Positions 9,521 to 20,191 of a stretch of 64,000 nucleotides of DNA are shown piece by piece. The notes beneath the pieces are model-generated. The model ran no database searches. It saw only the letters and a program-made list of their open reading frames with translations, and had not been told where the DNA came from. The DNA is from Corydoras sp. C115 (Eukaryota > Chordata > Actinopteri > Siluriformes > Callichthyidae), in contig JAFMOC010000026.1 of the NCBI GenBank assembly GCA_019802505.1, positions 2,419,501-2,483,500 of the forward strand. The letters are read 5' to 3'. The translations under genes and the position numbers were made by a program. Positions within the stretch are counted from its first letter, which is position 1. Each line of letters begins with the position of its first letter.

Positions 9521-10400
9521 TGATTTAATTTAATTTAAAAACTGCTCAAAAATTGGGCGCTGCTGTTTATAATAACAGTAAATTATTAAACTTCTTTAGG
9601 AGATAGTATCGAACAGATTTCTACATCTGTGGTGACATTTACAAATTGAGAATGTATTCCCAGATTTCTCTGGAAACTTTGCACAGTAAACAAAACATTT
9701 TGGAAGGTAAAAAGTGACACTTTCACCTGAGACCTTTAAATTTTATAGCCAACCTCGAACATACATTTCCAAAACCATACATCAGGTCATCTGGTGTGTT
9801 GCAGAGTAAGTAGGGATTTAGTTATGTGCATTGTCAACTATTAATTATTAATTTTGATCATTTTATTCACAGTACAATCAGCTCAAACTTCAGAAATACA
9901 CATGCAACTGTTGGGATCATCCTTCAGGTAATATAGAAGTTTAAATAGAGCTCCTCTGTTTTAGTTTAAAATCAACACAACAATCAACAACACAAGATAA
10001 AATATCAAAACTGTTGTAAACATGCATTAAACAATTTTAAACTATGGTTAAGAATATTTAGATAATTGAATATTAAGTAGCTTGATGCGTGATATTTTCT
10101 AAATAAATGGTTTATTTATTAAATACCTCAAAATTTAATAAAAGGCCTAAAGGTGGACAAATAGTACCAAAGTGAATAAACTTGGGAAAAATATGACACT
10201 TGATATTTTATTTCTTAAGGATAAGATATCCAACATTACAAGTATGTGTTAGTAAAGGAAATGAACTTTGAAGATTTGCATTTTCAAAGGTCAAAATAAA
10301 TTTAGGTGGTTTAAAAAAACAGGATAATCAAATATGATTTAAGGAGGTTTGTGCTAAAAGAGGTTACATAAGATTTTTTTCAAGAATAAAAAAAAATGCT
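9521..10400. other. Intergenic, nothing recognised
   Basis: AT-rich sequence between gpr83 and mre11. No open frame of interest, no repeat boundary and no structural element could be identified. Confidence 0.5.
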
Positions 10401-10588
10401 GGGCGGCATGGTGGCTTAGTGGTTAGCACGTTCGCCTCTCAGCACTAGGGGTTCCCGGTTCGAATCCCCATCTGGGTGGAGTTTCCATGTTCTCCCCGTG
10501 TCCGCGTGGGTTTCCTCCGGGTTCTTCGGTTTCCTCCCACAGTCAAAAAAGAGGCGAACGTGCTAACCACTAAGCCACCGTGCCGCCC
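10401..10588. mobile_element. Foldback SINE: tRNA-like heads as 38-bp terminal inverted repeats
   Basis: The left 38 bp (10401-10438) and the right 38 bp (10551-10588) are inverted copies of the SINE head with one mismatch (37/38). Between them lies the forward SINE body as far as cctcccacagtc, then aaaaaa. There is no GAAT tail on either side and no target-site duplication that I can see. It differs from every other copy in the window. Confidence 0.85.
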
Positions 10589-10627
10589 ACAATCACATAT
10601 TGTAATTTAGTTAATATTTAGTCAACT

Positions 10628-10972
10628 GGCGGCACGGTGGCTTAGCGGTTAGCACGTTCGTCTCTCAGCGCTAGGGATTCCCGGTTCGAATCCCCATCTG
10701 GGTGGAGTTTCCATGTTCTCCCCGTATCTGCGTGGATTTCCTCCGGGTTCTCCGGTTTCCTCCCACAGTGCAAAAACATGGATCAAGTCAATTGAATTCT
10801 CCAAATTGCCCCATATAGAGTGTGTATGTGTAAGTGAGTGTGTGCCCAGCAATGGATTGGCGCCCTGTCCTGGGTCTATCTGCCCAGCGCCCGAGATTTT
10901 CCCCCTGGATGGGCATGGGGAACCCCACCGCGACCCTAATAGAAGATAAAGCGGGATCTAATGAATGAATGA
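10628..10972 (+). mobile_element. tRNA-derived SINE (DANA/Mermaid type), full length
   Basis: Intact head (ggcggcacggtggcttagcgg), B box, body and GAAT tail. A 12-bp target-site duplication, atttagtcaact, lies at 10616-10627 and 10973-10984. Confidence 0.93.
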
Positions 10973-10984
10973 ATTTAGTCAACT

Positions 10985-12620
10985 AAAAATAATTATTTGA
11001 TCTAGGAATCCATGTCAATTGGCTGCACAGTTAAAAATGTAGATTTTACTTCAGGGCAAGTATATCACAGGATGGCAATTTATTCCTTTGAGCTAAATCC
11101 TGAATGCTTTTCAATTCTACAACTTCCCCCCAGCACCACTACCTAATTCTCTTATAAGAACACTTGTAAGAATTGAACCTTTGTGCTGGCCAGCATCTGC
11201 GTCAGCAAGAACAGATATATGTTGGAACCTGAAAGCTGTTCTAAGAACTCGACAAAGCCATGGGCATGAGCCCCTTTTTATATAAATGACAGGTTTCTTT
11301 ATGTGTTATTGAAATGACCAGAATGCATTTCAAAGTTCATGACATTTTTTGTAGCAAAAAATAAATAAATAAAATATTAAACCTAAATACATTGTGTTGA
11401 AAAAAACAAACAACTTACAATTGAAGTAATTTGATGATTTAATATGTTACAAGCATTAACTAAAAGGCTTAAAAATGACACAAAACATGTTTATACTGAT
11501 TGGGTCAAAACTTTTCATTAATTTATTTACTAAGCCTCATTAGGATCAAGGAGGCATTAGTAATTTAATGATCTGAAAGTGTATCACAAGGCAAGAAAAC
11601 ACATTTATGGAAACATTTAAATTTTAGTATCTCCAACTTAAGTTGGAATTGTCACCATGTCAACGAATGAAGAGTTAAATTAATGCATCTAGCGAAGCTT
11701 ATTCATTAATGTTACATAGCCAGGTATTTTCACTAAATCAATCTAAATCTAAATCAATTTACAACAAATCCAAGCTTGTAGAATTTTTAGTTCAAAAACC
11801 AGTATCATTAATTTGCACCTATAATACAGTCCAAATATAACTTCTCAAAGAAACTTTAAATAAAATGCACATTCAAAAAGATGATTTACTGTATATAAAA
11901 AGGCACATAAATAATCTGTGTTGGTCAGAGGGAGACAACTGTTTGAGGATTAATGTTTATACTGTTACCACAATCCATCCATTATCTTCCGCTTTATCCT
12001 CTACTAGGGTCGCTTTTTTAATGCATGAACCTGATGGAAGAGTCAAAAGTTGGTACAAGTTCCAAGAATTGACAAACTCTTCCTGCTGTTTGAACAGTTC
12101 ATGTTGTGTAATGAAGGTTTTTTGGTAAATACTGGATCCTACTTGTGGATGATTAAGCAAAAAAACTCTTTTAAGCCTGTGACCAAGCAAGTTTATCTGT
12201 TCATAGCAGCTGTTTTCCTAATGGAAGAAGCTTGCAGAAGTCCAGCACAGCAAATCACAAGCATCGTCAAGTAATGGAATGGATTAAATATTTTAACTAA
12301 TGTACAGTAACACTGAGCAACATGAGGGAACATAAAAGCATATTAAAAAAGAAAAAAAGATCTGATTATTTGGAATTTAATTACCTTCCATTTGAAGATC
12401 GTTCCACTGCTGGCGGTTCCATTTGCAAATATGCTGTAAATTATGGGATTTCCTTTGTTACTAAGAAAGCATCAAATATCACGATAACAGGTCAGATTAC
12501 AATCTCAATAAAGTAAGGTTTAATTACATGTTCTTTTAATAAAAATACTGGGAAAAATAGCAGCGTATATTTTGCAGGTGAATTGACATTGTTGTTCTTG
12601 AATTAAAATTGTTTTGATTT
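10985..12620. other. Intergenic, only a SINE tail fragment recognised
   Basis: AT-rich sequence with short non-conserved open frames. Apart from the SINE fragment at 11973-12014 I see nothing that can be named. Confidence 0.5.
11973..12014 (-). mobile_element. Extremely 5'-truncated SINE (3' end only)
   Basis: About 42 bp, from the ccatccattatc tail through cgctttatcctctactagggtcgc, equal the last bases of the SINE family. The rest is absent. Probably a very short target-primed insertion. Confidence 0.65.
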
Positions 12621-12639
12621 GCAATTAGATTAGATCAGC

Positions 12640-13767
12640 AGACAGATCAAAAGTGGATGCCTCTCACCAAGTACGCACTGGTGTGCCTCAGGGCTCTGTA
12701 CTTGGTCCTCTCTCTTCTCTCTTTACTGACATCACTGAGCACAGTCTCCAGGCGCATGGTTTCTCTTACCACTGCTATCTGAGGACACTCTTTCTGTCTT
12801 TTGCCCCTGATGACACCACCATCTCAAATCAGGTATCTGCATGCCTCTCCGACATATCTGTCTGGATGAAGGCCCGTCATCTCAAATTAAACTTAGAAAA
12901 AACAGAGCTTCTCATTATCCCAGCTAAACCCTCAATCCATCACGACCTGACCTTCCAAATTGATGGCTCCACAATCTCCCCAACTGATTCAGTCCGGAAC
13001 CTTGGGTTCACAATAGACTCCCACCTTAAACTCTCTGATCATGTGATCAAAACCGCCCGTTCTTGTAGATTCCTTCTTTACAACATAAGGAAGATCAGAC
13101 CCTTTCTGACTGAACATGCTACTCAACAACTTGTTCAAGCCCTAGTCCTATCCCGGCTTGATTATTGTAATGCACTACTTGCTGGTATCCCAACTTCCAC
13201 AATCAGACCTCTTCAACTAATTCAAAACTCCGCAGCCCGACTTGTGTTTAACCAGCCCAAGCGAACTCATGTCACTCCATTAATCACTTCCCTCCATTGG
13301 CTTCCTGTAGCTGCTCGCATTCAGTACAAGTCGCTGACTCTGGCATACAGAACCATTTCCCCCTCTTACCTTCACTCTATCTTTTCAAAATACACTCCGA
13401 CTCGTTCACTTCGCTCCAGTGATGATTGCCGCCTGGCGATTCCACCTCACAGAGGAGCTAATTCTCACTCTGTGGCGTTCACCACTGCAAAATGGTGGAA
13501 CGATCTTCCCAACTCTGTCCGTAAAGCAGAATCTCTAAACAGTTTTAAGAAACTACTTAAGACGCATCTATTTAACAAATAACTGTTATAAAAAAAAAAA
13601 ATAAAAAAAAAAAAAGAGGGGGGGGGGGGGCGCAGCTTCGAATAACAATCAGGTTTGATGAACTTACAGTATAGTTGGTTTTCTCCATGGCTTCTGACTT
13701 GTGGTGTTCTCATTTGTAAGTCGCTTTGGATAAAAGCGTCTGCTAAATGACTAAATGTAAATGTAAA
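12640..13767 (+). mobile_element. 5'-truncated L2-type LINE with reverse transcriptase C-terminal half
   Basis: The open frame from 12653 to 13582 (309 codons, no true ATG at its start) begins in the middle of the reverse transcriptase (RTGVPQGSVLGP). It continues through LKLNLEKTELLIIP, ALVLSRLDYCNALL, SLHWLPVAARIQYK and WWNDLPNSVR to KTHLFNK. These are typical of L2-clade elements in fish. The catalytic box reads FAPDDTT rather than FADDT, an extra Pro codon between Ala and the Asp pair, so even this half would probably be inactive. The 3' end is tcgctttggataaaagcgtc followed by (AAATGT)n. The N-terminal endonuclease is missing. Confidence 0.88.
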
Positions 13768-14517
13768 ATGTTAATATACTCACATATCATTTTGTTTTGT
13801 TTTAACCTGTGACTAAGTTTTGCAAGTCTAATGCAAGTAAGATGCTCACTGTGATATCAGAATGCCCAGTGTACTACTTTAACATGCCAACATTGCGTAT
13901 GCTTTTCTAAAGATCAATGCTGAAGACACAATAGGGTCTACACTTTTGGGTTTATGGAAGTGGTTCCACTGGGGCATGCTGCAGTTTCACAAACACTCTG
14001 GGGTTTGCTGGTCTCCCTTTGATCCATAATTTGAGCTGGAATTGGGCTGGCTCACTAGGGGAGGTTAAATTTAAAGGCAGATTTTTTTTATTTTACTGTT
14101 CTTCTTCAAGCTTTTTCCTATTTTAATATATATATATATTTCCATTAGTAAAGCTACACCATCATAGCCCACACTACAACCTATTCAGAGCAAGTGAAAA
14201 GGTTTTATGAATGAAAGATTATTTTTGCAGTTCATTGGGTGTCCCTTTAAATCTCAAAGTGCTACTTAGTCTTCTCATAGAGTGCACTAGAACCACTATA
14301 ATCCTAGTTTTCAAAAAGCATTCAGAACATGACTGACTTATTTCTCCTCATAATGCAAATAAAATACTTCCATTTCCATCATTCTCATAGGTTTACATTG
14401 CATATACAATACTGTCAAACTACAGACCATTAACCAGGGGGGTTTATAAAAGTGTTTACTTAACTAGACAAAATTAGTGATTTGGGAAATATTTATTATT
14501 TATATGTTTATATGTGT
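13768..14517. other. Intergenic, nothing recognised
   Basis: AT-rich with a short (TA)n at about 14128-14140. No gene or repeat identified. Confidence 0.5.
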
Positions 14518-14867
14518 GGCGGCACGGTGGCTTAGTGGTTAGCACGTTTGCCTCTCAGCACTAGGGATTCCCGGTTCGAATCCCCATCTGGGTGGAGTTT
14601 CCATGTTCTCCCCGTGTCTGCGTGGGTTTCCTCCGGGTTCTCCGGTTTCCTCCCACAGTCCAAAAACATGGATCAAGTCAATTGAATTCTCCAAATTGCC
14701 CCATATAGAGTGTGTCTGTGTGAGTGAGTGTGTGCCCAGCAATGGATTGGCGCCCTGTGCTGGGTGTATCTGCCCAGCGCCCGAGACGTTCTCCCCTGGA
14801 TGGGCATGGGGAACCCCCACCGCGACCCTAATAGAGGATAAAGCAGGAGATAATGAATGAATGAATG
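14518..14867 (+). mobile_element. tRNA-derived SINE (DANA/Mermaid type), full length
   Basis: Intact head, A and B boxes, body and GAAT tail; close to the family consensus here. A possible short target-site duplication, atgtttata (about 14503 and 14865), is offset from the left end by a few bases and so is uncertain. Confidence 0.9.
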
Positions 14868-15224
14868 TTTATACTGATTTAACATGATTAATTTAACTGA
14901 TCTAGAGACAATCCTAACATTTAATCACAATATAGAAATTTCTATATAGAGGTTTTTTTACAAGTCATATGCACAATCCTTCACAACTCTGACTTAAATT
15001 AATATGTAAAACTATATAGTTTCATGTAAAGGTTTGTAATTTTCAGCATTGTGGAATCCAGTAATTTTAACTAAGTAATCAACTTCATTATCCACTCACA
15101 CAAATACACACTTTTTCAGCCCTTCAGTGAACAAATAACGTTTTTGAAGCGACTGTACTGCACATCAGTTTTTGTGCACTGGCCAATTAACTTATTTGTG
15201 CACAAAAACACAAGGATTAGGCTG

Positions 15225-15460
15225 GGGTACAATCATATGCAATTGCCCCAGACTGTTGTCCTCCAAAAAGCTGGAAAGTGCTACGAGGATTAGAGACTGC
15301 ATTCAGCACAACAGAATTATCTGCAGGTTTGGGGCTCTTTTTCTGTAAATGGAGTTAGTGAGTTGGTTAAACATAATGGCCTCCTTACTGCTGAGAAGTA
15401 CAGGCAGATATTAATGAAGTAATTAGGTCTCTTGGCCAAAGATTAATTTCCTGGATAGCA
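15225..15460 (+). pseudogene. Tc1-like transposase remnant
   Basis: Broken frames read pieces such as WGLFSVNGVSELVK and GLLTAEKYRQI, which resemble the part of Tc1-family transposases between the first and second catalytic Asp. Stops and indels interrupt it, and no terminal inverted repeats were found. The surrounding 14868-16500 shows nothing else. Confidence 0.55.
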
Positions 15461-16522
15461 TTACACTAAACACACTGCCACATGTAAACCTTTATTAACC
15501 CATTACTCCAACCTTTTTCACAGCAATGAAAATTTGATGTATAACTAAAAATTCTGCATAAGCAGACTATTCCAGACAATAAAAGACTTTGTTTTGTCAT
15601 GTTTTGTCAATATCTTAAATTGTTGCGCAACATAATATACAATTTCATTTTTTTTATAATAAAATGTTACATGTATTAAATATTCCAAAAGATCCCCTAC
15701 AAAATATACCAAAGATTTGGAATGTAGGATTATAAATACTGATGAAAGTGTTAAGGCAGTGGTTGTAATTTTTCCACTGACACTGACTGCTGCAGATATG
15801 TAAAAAAAAAACTGATGCCAAAACAACAATTGAATATCAGAAACTAAAACAACTGTGAAATTGTTTAATCATCAAGTTACAGGAGAAGAACAAGGTTGAA
15901 AACATTCTATAAGCTTCCACAAACTGGATGGAAAGAGATGGAATTTGGATAAACCAACACATGAATGCTAAAGAAGAGATGAATGTATGATTACAGTGGC
16001 AAAATAAATAATCATTTCTTTCAGAGGAATGAAATGCACAGACTCAGAATTTTGTTCTGAACATGTAATAATAAACTATTCAATGGGATTTATGAACTTC
16101 AAAGGGAAAATTGTCATACAAATAATAATAAGAAGAACAATAATGATGGACAGGTGACCTCCATTTTATCACAACTTTCTTTTTCCAAATTCTCAACACA
16201 CTCCAATCATGTGCTTCCTTATTCACACAAGGATTATCAACCACTTCTCTTTACCAACCTAACAAAATGATTCTGTATAAAATACACAGCCTCCTGTCAC
16301 CCAACTTCTCATGCTAAAATCAGTAGAAGTTGCTGCTGTAGTTGCAGTAAGAAATACCCAATCAGACATGGAAAACTGTGGCATCGGTGTGTCCAACCAG
16401 GCCAGTAGCACAGCCCAAAGTCTACAATTCCGACACAACCCCTCAAAACATGTCACATTAACTAACACCTACAGGCGAAAGAAGTAAACTGACTTCAAAA
16501 TCAGTCCAGAAAAGTTAGAAAA

Positions 16523-16528
16523 TTTATT
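16523..16528 (-). terminator. mre11: mre11 poly(A) signal (AATAAA)
   Basis: AATAAA on the minus strand, 99 bases past the mre11 stop codon. GT-rich sequence follows around 16450-16480, suitable for cleavage and polyadenylation. Suggests a 3' UTR of roughly 120 bases. Confidence 0.7.
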
Positions 16529-16626
16529 TTCACAATTGTTAAAACTAACCGCAGGCCACACTGGATAAGATGAAAGAAATCAAGGTGAGTGCAATGAGAC
16601 TGCCAAGCAGAAGATTCACTGGCTTT

Positions 16627-16674
16627 TCATCTTTTACCCTGTTGACCTGCACTCTTAAATGGGTCAAATTCATC
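16627..16674 (-). CDS. mre11: MRE11 exon L, last coding exon
   Basis: After a tttttcag acceptor the frame reads DEFDPFKSAGQQGKR and then TGA (16629-16627). The acidic stretch followed by Asp-Pro-Phe matches the conserved extreme C-terminus of vertebrate MRE11, where human ends DPFMNTSSLRRNRR. It joins in phase 0 to exon K. The exon is only 48 bases including the stop and would be missed without the family comparison. Confidence 0.85.
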   Translation of the reverse strand, partial: DEFDPFKSAGQQGKR

Positions 16675-17497
16675 CTGAAAAAAGAGAGAAATAAATATAA
16701 GACACATATGTTAAACAATTTACGTGATTCTCTCTCACTTTTATCAGTTTGACAGCAAGAGCATTGTGGATAGGCTCAGGCTGCTCAGTTAGTGAGATGT
16801 AGATGTAGATGATATAAAAATACAATTATGCCTCTTTCAATTATCTGTTCATGCGTATCCTGGCAAAAAGAATTATTTGATTCAATAGTTTTTTGATAAA
16901 AAAAAAAAAAACATTTAGTAAAACAATCTAATATATAGTTATTTTTATATCGAATAACATATTTATAAAAATGTAACATTCAACAACAAGGCAAAAAAGA
17001 ACACCCTCTTTCACAATATAAATAAGAACATACTAAACATTTGAAATAATCTTTTTTATTTAATTATTTTTAAATAAAAAAAAATGCCAATTGTTTATGA
17101 AACAACTCTGTAGTTTTGCTTTGATTTTAAGTTCCTTTTAAATTAAAAAATACATTTAATTTAATCACACATGCAAAAGTTTACAGCACAACAAAAAGTA
17201 TCTTTTATATACAGTTAAGATCAGAGCGACTGCATTAAGGATAAGGGCCTTGCTCGAAGACCTGCAGTAACAACAAGGAAATCAAACCTCCAAACCTTCC
17301 AAATGATAGGCAGGTTTATCGAATCGGCCTTGCTCTTTGTGGACTGAGGAAATATTCAATAGCTGAATATGAGTGTAAATGTCCTTTACCAGATCAATAG
17401 TTATCTACAGTGTTAGAAAGACTTACTAGAATCTACAGAACAAACACGACCCAATAGTCTGCGCTTTACATCTAGTGGAAGATAAAACTTTGGATCA

Positions 17498-17841
17498 TTC
17501 ATTCATTATCTTCCGCTTTATCCTCTATTAGGGTCGCGGTGGGGTTCCCCATGCCCATCCAGGGGAGAACGTCTCAGGCGCTGGGCAGATACACCCAGGA
17601 CAGGGCGCCAATCTATCGCTGGGCACACACTCACTCACACAAACACACTCTATAGGGGGCAATTTGGAGAACTCAATTGACTTGATCCATGTTTTTGGAC
17701 TGTGGGAGGAAACCGGAGAACGCGGAGGAAACCCACGCGGACACGGGGAGAACATGGAAACTCCACCCAGATGGGGATTCGAACAGGGAATCCCTAGCGC
17801 TGAGAAACGAATGTGCTAACCACTAAGCCACCGTGCCGCCC
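17498..17841 (-). mobile_element. tRNA-derived SINE (DANA/Mermaid type), full length
   Basis: Head at the right end (ggcggcacggtggcttagtgg on the minus strand), intact body, GAAT tail at the left. A 12-bp target-site duplication, aactttggatca, lies at 17486-17497 and 17842-17853. Confidence 0.93.
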
Positions 17842-19084
17842 AACTTTGGATCAATACAGTCAAATTTCAGCATCAGTTCAAGTTTAAGTGTAATGGTCTG
17901 ACATTTGATTTGCAGTATGAGTGATATATCAAATTTCAAATTCTTTTGTTCCATGCATTCAAAAAAACATTCCTGACATACATGGTGCTGTGTTCCAGGA
18001 TGAAATAAGTACTTGGGTGTATGAAACTTTGGTTACAAGCTGCAGTTCTTGTCCTTCATAAGTGCTCACACATTCAGGTGAAGTACTTATGTTCTGTCAA
18101 ACATGAATGCTCTAAATGTGCAGTGTGAGTTGTAATCAACAATTTGCGCATCTACACACTGCGTACCTGACCTACAGTGCAACAATACATTCTAGCTAAA
18201 TATCAAATACACATGGCATCGCAAGGTTAAACTGCAAAAAGGGCAATGCAAAAAGGGTGAATCACATATTTCAAGTTTTCACTTAAACCTTAGACAGGCT
18301 TCAATGTCATTTAAAATTACATTGTGTTGTAATTATTAATAAGACAGAATGTTAATTAAATTATCTGCCATTATGCCACATACCCTGGTGGCTTTTCAAG
18401 GATATTTGTAGGAGCCCCACTGCACAATAGGTCCTCTAATTTACTTCAGGGTGTATATGTAGCCACCCTACATTTTATTCCAAATTCACAGTGCACATGT
18501 GTTGCCAAACACATAAAATTCCATTGTATTTAATGATAAAACAATTCGTTTTACTAGTATTTGGGGAAACTCAACTTACTTTTGTGGCAAATGTGGTGCG
18601 AGGACGTGATGGGCAGAGCATGTAGACAGGGGGCGGGCTTGGGAGGCAAGATAGGTAAACGGTGGCAGCTACCTGAGATTACATGCTAATTTGCTATCTC
18701 TCGTTTACAGTGAAAAGAGGCTGGAGACATACATCAAGTACGCGGTCTGGTGTAGCGGGACCTCTCTTTCTCCGCTTCTGGAGTTTTTCGAAGTTTGTCA
18801 CAATTTCAATTAGGAAGTTATATTTTTTAATTTCCATTTATTTAGGATTATACATCTTACTTGGATTTGTTTGTTCGCATGTCACTCTAAACTAAACTAA
18901 ATTGATAAAGAATGTCACCTCATATAAATATCATTGTCAAATAGAATGGTATGACAATGTCTAAATGTTCCTTGACACATAAAAACAACGTTGACTGTTT
19001 ATTTTAAAAAGGTAAATGCATTTTGCTTATTTTTACCAGTGCGGTCAAAAATAGTTAGTAAATAAATACAGACAGATTTATCCT

Positions 19085-19575
19085 ACACAACATCGAGAAG
19101 ATCAGCCTTTTTCTGATTGGCTACTCAACTGTTATTCCAGATATTTCCTTCATATTGCCTTCTAATGTCCCAAATTGGAAACCAAACAAGATTCAGATTT
19201 TTACAAAATTTCTGCAACTAGCATGTTTTTTAACAAACCCAATCATATCTGTTTAAACTCCACTATGTGTGTCTCTCCATTGGCTTTTCAGTAGCTGCCC
19301 ACATATCATACGAGACATTTCTCTAGTTTACAGGTCTCAGATCTTATTTCTTACCTATACTCAATTTTGCAGCACTCGCTGAGTAATGACAACTGCTGCC
19401 TGGTGCTTCAACCTCTCAGCACTGCCTTTTCTTACTATTTTTTACCACTGCTAAATGGTGGAATTATCTTTTGAACTCGGTCTGTAATGCTGAGACATTC
19501 GACATTCAGCATTTCAAAAAAAGAAATAAAAAAAACGTACGAAGACATCTGTTCTGCAAGCACCTGCAGTATATT
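19085..19575 (+). pseudogene. Decayed L2-type LINE reverse transcriptase
   Basis: Frame fragments correspond to the same region as the copy at 12640-13767: a YNI.KI start, a SLHWL-like stretch, LSNDNCCL, and WWN.LLNSV.NAE with a final RRHLFCKH. The frames are broken repeatedly and the 3' tail is gone. This is an old copy. Confidence 0.65.
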
Positions 19576-20068
19576 ATTTATTTATTAGAAAATAAAGAGA
19601 TGGGGGGAAAATCACACAGTCAGTCAGTATGTCAGTCAGTCTGTCTGCCTGTCTATTCATCCATCCAGGCTGGAGTAAGACACGATTTGGAGAGAATGTG
19701 CAGCAGCTACAGGAATGTGGCTATGACAGCAAAGACAGCAGTCAAATAGTGTATCTTATGTATTTATGTGAATAATGTAAATTGCTGTTGTTGCACCAAG
19801 CACGCCCTAGCAAGTGCATTAATTAATCCCTAATTAGAAATATGGCTGGGGAAAAAAATTATAAAAAATGTTTTCATTTTTAATTCATGTTTAAATTTTT
19901 TAATTAGTATATCATAGTATCATTTTAGTTTTCAATAATTATTCTGCATTATAAGCAGTAATCTAAGCAATTATTTATTATGGTCATTATAAAAAATATG
20001 TAAATAATTAATTTAGAGTAAAACAGGTTTTGAGGCAGGATTTTATTAATCAGTTGGTATAAACAGGC

Positions 20069-20070
<2 letters not shown>

Positions 20071-20098
<28 letters not shown>
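20071..20098. repeat. (TG)n microsatellite beside the mre11 exon K donor
   Basis: About 14 uninterrupted units, (CA)n on the transcribed strand, starting about 7 bases into the intron after exon K. Confidence 0.95.
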
Positions 20099-20102
<4 letters not shown>

Positions 20103-20106
20103 CTAC

Positions 20107-20191
20107 CTCATCATCATCATCAAAGCAAAATTCTTTGTACGAGTGGCTTTGACTTTGGGAACCTTGTCTACTAGAAGTCCAAGAAGTAGAT
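20107..20191 (-). CDS. mre11: MRE11 exon K
   Basis: This 85-bp exon lies between a gtgcag acceptor and a gtagga donor. It completes a Lys codon from exon J and reads STSWTSSRQGSQSQSHSYKE followed by FCFDDDDE. Human MRE11 has SSTSSSKIMSQSQ... and an acidic run at the same place. The Ser-Gln pairs are possible ATM/ATR sites by family analogy. A (CA)n tract begins almost directly after the donor. Confidence 0.88.

Larger units (their letters stand above)
16675..20106 (-). other. mre11: mre11 intron K-L
   Basis: 3.4-kb intron with one SINE (17498-17841), a decayed L2 LINE (19085-19575) and a (TG)n tract beside the donor. A short unnamed GC-richer stretch lies at 18590-18790. Nothing else recognised. 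Confidence 0.75.
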
